Assembly: GCF_015477775.1 (NCBI RefSeq)
Contig: NZ_JADLQO010000026.1
Span: forward strand, 1 to 64,000
Reading direction: 5' to 3'
Length of the DNA stretch: 64,000 bases
Source: Nocardia abscessus
GTDB lineage: Bacteria; Actinomycetota; Actinomycetes; Mycobacteriales; Mycobacteriaceae
The notes beneath the pieces are model-generated. The model ran no database searches. It saw only the letters and a program-made list of their open reading frames with translations, and was not told where the DNA came from. Within the stretch, counting starts at the first letter, position 1, and each line of letters begins with the position of its first letter. The translations under genes were made by a program, and so were the position numbers. Positions 41,111 through 47,921 of the stretch are shown here, piece after piece.

Positions 41111-42286
41111 TCAGCCGCGCGGCAGGCCGAGCACTCGTTCCGCGATGATCGTGCGCTGGATCTCCGAGGTGCCGCCTGCGATGGTGCCCGCGAAACTCCG
41201 GATGTAGCGCTCGAACCAACCGGACGAGAAGTGGTCCAGATTCAAGGGATTCGGGCGTGAACTCATCGCGGGGTGGGCCAGCCCGTCCACCCCGACGGCG
41301 TTCAGCGCCTGTTCCGACGCCGATTGCACGGCTTCCGAACCGAGGACTTTGAGGATCGAGAGCGCAGGCACGTCCTGTTCGCCGCGCGCCTCCCGCGCCA
41401 GAGCCGCCGACCCGAGCAACCGCAGGGCGTGCGAGTCCATCACCAGCTTGGCGTAGGCGTCGCGGTCGAGCACGGTCCGCGGGCGGAAGTCCCCGAGCAG
41501 GTCCCCGAGCCGGTCGGCGTATCCCAGCCACAGCAGCGTGCGTTCGTGACCGAGTGAGCCGGTGGCCACCGACCAGCCCTGGTTCGGCGCGCCGATCAGA
41601 TTCGCGGCCGGGATCCGGACGCCTTCGAAATAGACCTCGTTGAAATCCAGGTCGTCCGGCGAGCACACCGACGGAAACGGACGTCGGGTGACCCCGGGAA
41701 TGTCGGTCGGGATCAGCAGAACGCTGATCCCTCGATGCTTCGCAGCGGCGGGATCGGTGCGGACGAAAGTCAGCAGCACGTCGGCGTCGTGCGCACCGGA
41801 GGTCCACACCTTCTGCCCATCGACCACGTAGTCGTCTCCGTCCCGCACCGCCCTGGTGCGCAGCGAGGCCAGATCCGACCCCGCTCCCGGCTCGCTCATC
41901 CCGAGCGCCGCGGTGATCTCGGCCCGCAGGATCGGCACCGCCCAGCGCCGCTTCTGCTCCTCGGTGCCGAACGACAGCAGCGAGGCCGCCACGATGCCCA
42001 CACCTTGCGGATTGAAGCTGTGATAGATCCGCCGCTTGGACAGTTCCTCCAGGTGCACGTACTGCTGCAGCACCGTGGCATTGCGCCCACCGAACTCCGG
42101 CGGATTCGCCGGGAGCAGCCAGCCGTTGTCGAACAGCAGACGTTGCCACCGACGCGCCCATTCCGGTACGTGCGCACTGGATTTCGAGCGCTCCGCCGCG
42201 TCGGCCTCGCCGGGTAGATGCTCGGTCAGGAACGCGACGAACTCGGCGCGGAATGCCTCGACGTCGGGATCAAAGGTGAGCTGCAC
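41111..42286 (-). CDS. acyl-CoA dehydrogenase, larger subunit (391 aa), duplicate pair
   Basis: Strongly similar over its whole length to the protein at 27843 (shared VPEWARxWQRLLF, NPPEFGGR, FNPQGVGIVAASL, MSEPxAGSDLA and AGGTSEIQR blocks), so the two pairs arose by duplication. It has the features of the larger FadE subunit of a heterotetramer. It overlaps the small subunit by 17 bases. The two pairs may act on successive side-chain intermediates or on different substrates. Confidence 0.93.
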   Translation of the reverse strand: MQLTFDPDVEAFRAEFVAFLTEHLPGEADAAERSKSSAHVPEWARRWQRLLFDNGWLLPANPPEFGGRNATVLQQYVHLEELSKRRIYHSFNPQGVGIVAASLLSFGTEEQKRRWAVPILRAEITAALGMSEPGAGSDLASLRTRAVRDGDDYVVDGQKVWTSGAHDADVLLTFVRTDPAAAKHRGISVLLIPTDIPGVTRRPFPSVCSPDDLDFNEVYFEGVRIPAANLIGAPNQGWSVATGSLGHERTLLWLGYADRLGDLLGDFRPRTVLDRDAYAKLVMDSHALRLLGSAALAREARGEQDVPALSILKVLGSEAVQSASEQALNAVGVDGLAHPAMSSRPNPLNLDHFSSGWFERYIRSFAGTIAGGTSEIQRTIIAERVLGLPRG

Positions 42287-43268
42287 GGTATTCCTCCACG
42301 ATGAGCGCTCGGTGCTCGGCCGCGCCGCCGAGCATCAGCTCGCCCGCTTTGGCTCGCTTGAGCGCGAACTGCAAGTCGTTCTCCCAGGTGAACCCCATGG
42401 CGCCGAACAGCTGGAGGCCGTGGCGGAAGACCAGCGCCTGACACTCCCCCGCCGAGGCCTTGGCCATGGACGCCGCCATCCGGCGCCGCGGGTCGTCCGC
42501 GGCCAGGCACAACGCGGCGAAGTAGCCCAGCGCCCTGGCCCGCTCGATCGCGATGTGCATGTCGGCGGCCTTGTGCTGCACCGCCTGGAACGAGCCGATG
42601 ATCGTGTCGAACTGGCGTCGGCCGCGCACGTGCTCCAAGGCGAGGTCGAGGATGCGCTGGCAGGCGCCGACGGTGGTCAGCGCCAAGCCGGTGAGCGCGT
42701 GCTGCTTAGCGCGTTCGGGATCGACCTCGCTGCGGTCACCATCGGTGACCCGCACGCCGGCGAAGCGCACCTCCGCGACGTGCAGCACCGGATCGAAGAC
42801 CGAGACGCGGTGCGCGGTCACCGCAGCGGCGGGCACGACGAACACACCGGCATCGGTGACCACGGCGAACCGCTCCGCCCGGTCGCCGTCGAGAACATTG
42901 TGCGCCGTGCCGTCCAACCGCCATCCCGAGCCGTCACGCCTGGCGACAACCCCGGAATAGACCGCCGCGCACGGGCGTTCGACCCGCGCCTCATCCGGGA
43001 CGAGAGGAGCGAACTGCGACATCGAGGCCAGGAAAGGGGTGGGGTCGGTGGCGCGGCCGAGTTCCTCGAGCACAATACCCAATTCGACGGAGAGGGCCGG
43101 CTCCGTCAGCTCGGTCCAGCCGACGTCGACATACGTCTGCCACAGCGGATCGGGTTCGACATCCTTGTCGACGATGTCACGAATCAGAGCGGGTGGGCAC
43201 TGCTTCGCCGTGACCTCCCGCGCCGTCTCGCGCAATAGTCGCTGGTCGGCGTCGAACTCGAACAGCAT
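42270..43268 (-). CDS. acyl-CoA dehydrogenase, smaller subunit (332 aa), duplicate pair
   Basis: Paralog of the protein at 28999, starting MLFEFDADQRLL versus MLLEFDADQRLW and ending with LFGAMGFTWENDLQFALKRA. It has the shortened N-terminal domain of small FadE subunits. It is preceded by the best copy of the palindrome (43310), 42 bases upstream of its ATG. Confidence 0.92.
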   Translation of the reverse strand: MLFEFDADQRLLRETAREVTAKQCPPALIRDIVDKDVEPDPLWQTYVDVGWTELTEPALSVELGIVLEELGRATDPTPFLASMSQFAPLVPDEARVERPCAAVYSGVVARRDGSGWRLDGTAHNVLDGDRAERFAVVTDAGVFVVPAAAVTAHRVSVFDPVLHVAEVRFAGVRVTDGDRSEVDPERAKQHALTGLALTTVGACQRILDLALEHVRGRRQFDTIIGSFQAVQHKAADMHIAIERARALGYFAALCLAADDPRRRMAASMAKASAGECQALVFRHGLQLFGAMGFTWENDLQFALKRAKAGELMLGGAAEHRALIVEEYRAAHL

Positions 43269-43309
43269 GTCGACCTTCTTCCCTGTCGCAGCACCGCGTG
43301 CACTGGTCA

Positions 43310-43324
43310 GAGAATATCATTCTC
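43310..43324. promoter_or_regulatory. island operator site 16 (perfect palindrome)
   Basis: GAGAAT-ATC-ATTCTC, perfect in both arms, between the MarR gene and the second ACAD pair. It defines the consensus used for the other sites. Confidence 0.75.
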
Positions 43325-43364
43325 ATTTTGGAAAGTCGCAATACGCCGGGTCGGTCCCCACGAG

Positions 43365-43841
43365 TCAGACGGTGTGCGCTCCGGAAACCCGGCTCGTGGC
43401 CCGGACGAGCGCCGCGTTCACGTCACGGACGAACCCCAGCAGGGTCCGCAATGTCGCGTCGTCGTCCGGCAGGCCTTCGTCGAGCGCGGCGAGTTCCCCG
43501 TACAGCGGGGCCACCGCGACCTCGGCCCGGACCGCCACGAGTTCGACCCGGACCCGCCGCCGGTCTTCCGAATCCCGGCTCCGCCGCACATATCCCGCCC
43601 GCTCCAACCGATCGACAACCGTGGTGATCGCGCCGCCGCGAGTGATGCCGAGCTGGTCGGCCAGCTGGCCCGGAGTGAGCGGGCCCTGCATGCTGAGCAG
43701 ATTCAGCGCACTGAGATCGGTGACCGTGATACCGAGCCGCCCGGCGACCGCCGAATGGAACACCACCGTCTGGGTCGCCTGCCTCCGCAACTCTTCGCGC
43801 AGCGCACCCAAGGTCTCTTCCCGTGCGCTCGGTGCCGCCAT
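43365..43841 (-). CDS. MarR-family transcriptional regulator (158 aa)
   Basis: A winged-helix MarR protein: SALNLLSMQGPLTPGQLADQ for the recognition region, GITRGGAITTVVDRLERAGYV for the wing approach, and RRRVRVELVAV. ATG 43841 is chosen because GGAGGGAG precedes it. It lies immediately upstream of the second ACAD operon in the same orientation. MarR boxes are also palindromes, so it is an alternative candidate for the island motif, but it sits at the edge with a perfect motif copy after rather than before it. Confidence 0.88.
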   Translation of the reverse strand: MAAPSAREETLGALREELRRQATQTVVFHSAVAGRLGITVTDLSALNLLSMQGPLTPGQLADQLGITRGGAITTVVDRLERAGYVRRSRDSEDRRRVRVELVAVRAEVAVAPLYGELAALDEGLPDDDATLRTLLGFVRDVNAALVRATSRVSGAHTV

Positions 43842-44116
43842 CGTCTCTCCCTCCGCCGGATCTCTCCATGATCGAGATACTCTGCAGGCGAGAATAACCC
43901 CGACGTGCAGTGTGCGGCCGGACTCCGCCGGTGAGCGCACCCGAGATCGTTCACTCCGGGATCACCCCTTGCGGGCGACTCCGCGAAGCGAGGTAATTGA
44001 GGAACGCGGGTGATATCCCGCCTCGCCGTCGGGTCGCCGATTCGGCGGCCCCAGTTCCGTCAGCAACCGAATTCGCCGGAGGGGGGCGCCCGGCACCCAC
44101 GACAGCGAGGTGCGTC

Positions 44117-44326
44117 ATGAACAAGAAGGTGCGTGCGACGGTATCAGCCCTGGCGATCGCCTTCGGCATCGTCATCGCGTCGAGTGCGGCCACGGCCGAC
44201 CCGGCGGCCGCTCCGGCAACGGCACAGCGCCAGGAAGCCATGGCCGGGTTCTCGGCCCCACCTTGCTTGCCCTTGATCCTCCCGCCCGCCGTGAATGTCA
44301 ACGCGTTCTTGATCTGCCTCGTCTGA
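44117..44326 (+). CDS. small secreted protein (69 aa)
   Basis: Has a clear signal peptide: MNKKVRATVS, a hydrophobic core (ALAIAFGIVIASSA) and an Ala-x-Ala-like cleavage region ATADPA near residue 28. The mature part is about 40 residues, with two cysteines near the end that could pair. The family is not recognised. It is monocistronic, with no obvious link to the catabolic island. Confidence 0.7.
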   Translation: MNKKVRATVSALAIAFGIVIASSAATADPAAAPATAQRQEAMAGFSAPPCLPLILPPAVNVNAFLICLV

Positions 44327-44409
44327 CGCCCCGCAAAACCCGTTGGCAGACTGCGGCGACCACTGCTACCTTTCCGGAAGCCGTGCCAGAGAACGAGGAG
44401 GTGGTACCC

Positions 44410-44463
44410 GTGAACGCAGTATCTACATGGGTGCTCCCCTCCAGGGTCACGGTCGGGCGATAG
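44410..44463 (+). CDS. possible 17-residue leader peptide
   Basis: GTG at 44410 follows a strong GAGGAGGT ribosome-binding site and opens a 17-codon frame (MNAVSTWVLPSRVTVGR) that stops 45 bases before the next gene. The spacing would allow translational control of the hydrolase. There is only ribosome-site evidence, so it may be chance. Confidence 0.25.
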   Translation: MNAVSTWVLPSRVTVGR

Positions 44464-44508
44464 GTCGTCCGGGAGCGCCGCTCGAGAGCACTCCCGAAAG
44501 GCACGACC

Positions 44509-45240
44509 ATGCAATTCACTTCCGAACAGCGCCTCGATGACGACATTCTCGAACGCGAATTCACCCTCGGCGAGATTCCCGGCATCCTGTGGACGCCCGC
44601 ATCCGCATCCGCACCGGCCCCGCTGATCCTGGTCGGCCACCCCGGCGGACTGCACATGATGTACCCCCGACTGGTGGCCCGGGCCAGGCACGCCGCGGCG
44701 GAGGGACATGCCGCGGCCACCATCGAGCTCCCCGGGAGCGGTGACCGTCCCCGTTCCGCCGCCGCCGAGCAGGCCCGCGCCGACCTGCACCGGGCGCTGG
44801 AGGCCGGCGAGCCGGTCGACGACGACATCGTCGACCGGCTCGTCCTCCCGCTGGTCGACAAGGCGGTCCCGGAATGGCGGGCTGCCCTGGACGCCCTACT
44901 TTCGCTGCCCGAGATCGGCGGCCCGGTCGGGTACGCGGGAGGGGTGATCGCCATCGGCATCCGGCTGGCGGTGCTCGAGCCGCGCATCTCGGCCGCCCTT
45001 TTGTTCGCCGGGAGTTTCGTGCCCCGCACCATGTTCGAGGAGGCCCGCCAGATCACCATTCCGCTGCAGCTCCTGCTGCAGTGGGACGACGAAGGAAACG
45101 ACCGGCAACTGGCCCTGGACCTGTTCGACGCCTTCGGTTCCGCAGAGAAGACGCTGCACGCCAATATGGGCGGGCACACCGGCGTCCCAGACTTCGAGGG
45201 GGACGACGGGAACCGATTCTTCGCCCGGCACCTGAAGTGA
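44509..45240 (+). CDS. alpha/beta-hydrolase fold protein lacking the nucleophile (243 aa)
   Basis: A dienelactone-hydrolase-like alpha/beta fold with LILVGHPGGLHMMYPR near 39-54, IELPGSGDRPRS and a C-terminal NMGGHTGVP with the expected histidine. At the nucleophile elbow it reads GYAGGV (141-146), so position 143, where Ser or Cys is needed, is Ala. It may therefore be inactive or act as a binding protein. ATG 44509 has GAAAGG upstream. It is monocistronic. Confidence 0.8.
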   Translation: MQFTSEQRLDDDILEREFTLGEIPGILWTPASASAPAPLILVGHPGGLHMMYPRLVARARHAAAEGHAAATIELPGSGDRPRSAAAEQARADLHRALEAGEPVDDDIVDRLVLPLVDKAVPEWRAALDALLSLPEIGGPVGYAGGVIAIGIRLAVLEPRISAALLFAGSFVPRTMFEEARQITIPLQLLLQWDDEGNDRQLALDLFDAFGSAEKTLHANMGGHTGVPDFEGDDGNRFFARHLK

Positions 45241-45305
45241 GGGCCGACCCAAGAGAGTTTGGCCGATCAACACATCCGAGGCAACAGACAGCCCCGAGGC
45301 GTGAA

Positions 45306-45344
45306 GGCCCGCCCTTGAAGGGTTCGCTACGGATCGAGCGGGCC
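45306..45344 (+). terminator. candidate terminator after the hydrolase gene
   Basis: GGCCCGC and GCGGGCC pair as an outer 7-bp stem, with the self-complementary CCCTTGAAGGG inside the loop. It is 66 bases past the hydrolase stop. Confidence 0.45.
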
Positions 45345-45569
45345 TGCCATCGCCTGTGAATTTGTGGATCACGTGGGGATTCGCATCGGCGGACACGCCC
45401 AGGGACCCGCCCAACGAGGGAGGTGCCGAACGAGGCCCCGGCGTGCGTGGTTGTCCTCTGCGCTGTCACGAGTCTTGGAGCGGAACTCGGGACGGCAGGG
45501 ATGGTAGATCGGCCCCACCCCGATGTGCCTGAAACCGCACTTCACAGGTGTCGCGTGTGTTGTAAAGGG

Positions 45570-45617
45570 GTTGGGACCGGCGGGCGCTTGCGCCCGCAGC
45601 CACCCGCCGGACCCAAC
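45570..45617. repeat. long inverted repeat, 15-base arms
   Basis: The arms GTTGGGACCGGCGGG (45570-45584) and CCCGCCGGACCCAAC (45603-45617) match at 14 of 15 positions, with a GC-rich loop that can itself fold (GGGCGCTTGCGCCC). It lies in a gene-free stretch and could be a strong terminator, a structured RNA or a remnant of a small mobile element. No second copy was seen in the window. Confidence 0.5.
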
Positions 45618-45838
45618 AGCTCCAGTTTGCAGAAAACGCCTGGTCAGATGGCGCGCATTTGCGTGGGTTTGCGGCTCCGAAAAGGGATTCCGGTAGTAAT
45701 CGCCGAGAATCCAAGAGATTTGTCCGGCATGCCGGATGCGAGATCCGTTGTGCTTCAGAGCTGATTCGCGGGTAGTTCTCGACGGGGTGAGCGGCGCACC
45801 ATCTTCGATAACACTGAGGTGGCCCGCCTCTCGGTCGG

Positions 45839-46021
45839 TCAGTCCTCGGGTGCTTCCTTGGCCGCGGTGGTGGCAGTCGCTGCGAGGCTCCCGAGGAGTT
45901 TCATACGCTCCTCGGTCGGTGACCCGGGGGCGGTGGTGTAGACGAACATCATCCATCCCAGGTCGTCCGGCAGCGCCAATCCTTCGTAGGTGAACTCGAG
46001 GGCCCCGACGTCCGGGTGCCG
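45839..46021 (-). pseudogene. 3' remnant of an MmyB-type HTH regulator gene
   Basis: Reading leftward from the break near 46021 gives RHPDVGALEFTYEGLALPDD, then LGWMMFVYTTAPGSPTEER, and a normal stop. This is the C-terminal end of the MmyB-like ligand-binding domain found in XRE-family regulators (typically RHPEVGEL, TYE, L, P and TAEPGSPSAE). The N-terminal HTH and most of the domain are missing, so it cannot be functional. Confidence 0.75.
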
Positions 46022-46023
46022 CC

Positions 46024-46137
46024 GTCGATGTCGACCTCGGCCCGGAGGACCTCGCCGACATCGACACCGCGGCCGAGCGGGTGAAGATCGAGGGAGACCG
46101 TTACCCCGAGCACATGCAGCGGTGGATCAACCGCTGA
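46024..46137 (+). pseudogene. 3' remnant of an aldo/keto reductase gene
   Basis: Reading rightward from the same break gives VDVDLGPEDLADIDTAAERV, then EGDRYPEHMQRWINR and a stop. This matches the extreme C-terminus of aldo/keto reductases (ELTPEDLAEIDA, then GARYPE). The barrel is missing. With the regulator remnant it forms a divergent pair that has lost both 5' halves in one deletion. Confidence 0.72.
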
Positions 46138-46199
46138 CAGTTCTCGTATCGTGAAACCCCGCCCCGCAGCGACGAGTCACCGACCTTCTCCGCGGGCGC

Positions 46200-47183
46200 T
46201 CACTCGGTATCGGCTGGGGGCAGCCCGTCCGAACCGGCGCGACGGGCGCGAGCGCGCCGCTTGCCCTCGTGCATCGCCTGAACCCGCGCCACCGGAATGG
46301 TGTGGCCCTCGGCGACCAGCTCGGCCGGAAGCCGCTGCGGAGCAGGCATTTCGGTGTCCCACGGATCGCGCTCGGCCAGCAGGCCGGGCGCCGTCCGCAC
46401 CGTGAAATCCGCGGGCACCACATCGTCGAGTTGCGACCACGCGAGCGGGAACGAGACCGGCGTCCCGGGACGGATGCGCGGGCTGTAGGCCGCGACCACC
46501 GTCGCGCCGCCCGCGCGTGTCGAGTCGAGGAAAACCTTCCCCTCACGGTCGTCTCTGATGAACGCCGTGGTGGCGAGATCGGGATCGAGCCGCTCTGCCC
46601 TGGCCGCGATCGCTCGGGTGGCCGCGGCAGCGTTCTCGATAGCCGTGCCCGGCTCAACCGGGACGAACACGTGCACCCCTTTGGCGCCACTGGTCTTCAC
46701 CGCGCCTGCCAAACCCTCGTTCGCCAGCGCCGCGCGAATCAGTTTCGCCGCCTCCGCGGCATGCCGGAACGTCTGCCCGGGAAACGGGTCCAAGTCGAGC
46801 ACGAGATGCGTCGGACCGAGAGCATGGTCGGCAGGCAGGAGCGTCGGGTGGTACTCGACGGCACGCTGATTACCGAACCACACCAGGGTCCGCAGGTCAT
46901 CGCACAACGCATACGAGATCTCGCGCCGCGAACTCTCGGCCCACACTGTCACCCGCCGTACCCAGTCGGGCGTGTATTTGGGCAAATTCTTCTGCATGAA
47001 CGGGTCCTGGCCCGGTCGCACACGCACCACCGACAGCGGCCGGTCCCGCAGCACGCGCACCAACCGCTCCCCTACTGCCTCGAGATAGTCCACCAGATCT
47101 CGCTTGGTCGCCTCGGCACCGTCGAACAGCGGTTGATCAAGGTTGGACAGCGCCACGCCGTGGCGCACCTCTTCCTGGCCCAC
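46200..47183 (-). CDS. LigD-type NHEJ polymerase domain protein (327 aa)
   Basis: A stand-alone primase-polymerase of the bacterial end-joining family. It has ALSNLDQPLFDGAEATKRD near the start, FMQKNLPKYTPDWV, the metal-binding HLVLDLDP near 138 and the KTSGAKGVHVFVPV motif near 170, then SFPLAWSQLDDVVP. It lacks ligase and nuclease domains, as in the separate actinobacterial paralogs. The start is uncertain: GTG 47183 is used, with GTG 47168 and 47156 also possible (the last has GAGGTG upstream). Confidence 0.86.
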   Translation of the reverse strand: MGQEEVRHGVALSNLDQPLFDGAEATKRDLVDYLEAVGERLVRVLRDRPLSVVRVRPGQDPFMQKNLPKYTPDWVRRVTVWAESSRREISYALCDDLRTLVWFGNQRAVEYHPTLLPADHALGPTHLVLDLDPFPGQTFRHAAEAAKLIRAALANEGLAGAVKTSGAKGVHVFVPVEPGTAIENAAAATRAIAARAERLDPDLATTAFIRDDREGKVFLDSTRAGGATVVAAYSPRIRPGTPVSFPLAWSQLDDVVPADFTVRTAPGLLAERDPWDTEMPAPQRLPAELVAEGHTIPVARVQAMHEGKRRARARRAGSDGLPPADTE

Positions 47184-47348
47184 CGGGCCACCATGCCCGC
47201 CCGCGCCATCCAGGTCAACCCGCCGCGGCGCCGTGCGGTAACGATCCGGCAGCTTCCGGTGGAGCGGATGGAAACGGGTGTTCAATCTCCTACGCAAAAG
47301 GGAATTAAAGCCTCGAGGCCTCGCACCGTGAGACCTGAGGAGGACCCC

Positions 47349-47516
47349 ATGGACAAGCCGGTGTGCACCGATTGCTGGCGCCGTGACAACCTCAGCTTCG
47401 CGCAACGACTGGACCCCGCGTTCATCTCGCCCGGTCCGGTACATCGATGCGAGTCGCACCGTACCCTTCAGCAGGATCTACCCGGCGACCCCGGACGCGC
47501 CCCGCAGGCCGCGTAG
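47349..47516 (+). CDS. small CxxC protein (55 aa)
   Basis: ATG 47349 has a strong AGGAGG ribosome-binding site. The product starts MDKPVCTDCWRRDNLSF and has a further Cys-His pair (HRCESH), so it could bind a metal. The family is not recognised. It diverges from the LigD-polymerase gene. Confidence 0.5.
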   Translation: MDKPVCTDCWRRDNLSFAQRLDPAFISPGPVHRCESHRTLQQDLPGDPGRAPQAA

Positions 47517-47921
47517 GCGTCGCGGCGCTGGGACCGCTGAGCAACGGAAGGTACCCCACCGCAACGCTTTCGGTCGCTGCCGCTGCGCCCTCGATGGATC
47601 CCGGGGCATCGGGCCCCGAACACCACGTACTGCTCGTGGTCTGCGCCGGTGACGCCGCGCCGCTGGCGCTGTTGCCTGCGTGATCACCAGAGGCCGGGTT
47701 GCTGAACGGTACGCGGCGGCGCTGCTATGAGCACGTACGAGGGCCCAGCCTCATCGCGGAGATTGCGGGGAGTGTCGACCCACGACTTTCCGGATTGATT
47801 GCGGCCGTTACCAACGGGAAACCGTGGACAACGAACGACATCCGGACCCGAAGGGTCTCCGGCGGCCTGTCGTGGGTCTTCGCTGCATGGCGGGTGTCGC
47901 ACGATCGCAGGAGGTGTTGCG
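47517..47921. other. gene-free stretch before the PAP2 gene
   Basis: About 405 bases without a supported gene. The frames that cross it lack ribosome-binding sites. It should contain the PAP2 promoter. No repeat or clear hairpin was seen. Confidence 0.4.

Larger units (their letters stand above)
45241..45838. other. gene-free stretch with hairpins
   Basis: About 600 bases between the hydrolase and the decayed gene pair. The frames present have biased composition and no ribosome-binding sites. It contains the hairpin at 45306 and the long inverted repeat at 45570. With the gene remnants next to it, it looks like a region of past deletion. Confidence 0.5.

Noticed and set aside
17175..43324. 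The palindromes as KstR or KstR2 operators
   Set aside because: The core GAGAAT-N3-ATTCTC does not contain the AAC-N2-GTT or CAAG-N2-CTTG patterns known for those regulators.
43886..43904. Further GAGAAT sequence upstream of the MarR gene
   Set aside because: Only the left half (GAGAAT at 43890-43895) is present; the right half does not match, so it is not counted as an operator.
43951..44790. Leftward open frame across the small secreted protein and leader region
   Set aside because: No ribosome-binding site and no domain; the signal-peptide gene on the plus strand is more convincing.
45423..45764. Open frame in the gene-free stretch
   Set aside because: It crosses the long inverted repeat, has biased composition and no recognisable protein or ribosome-binding site.
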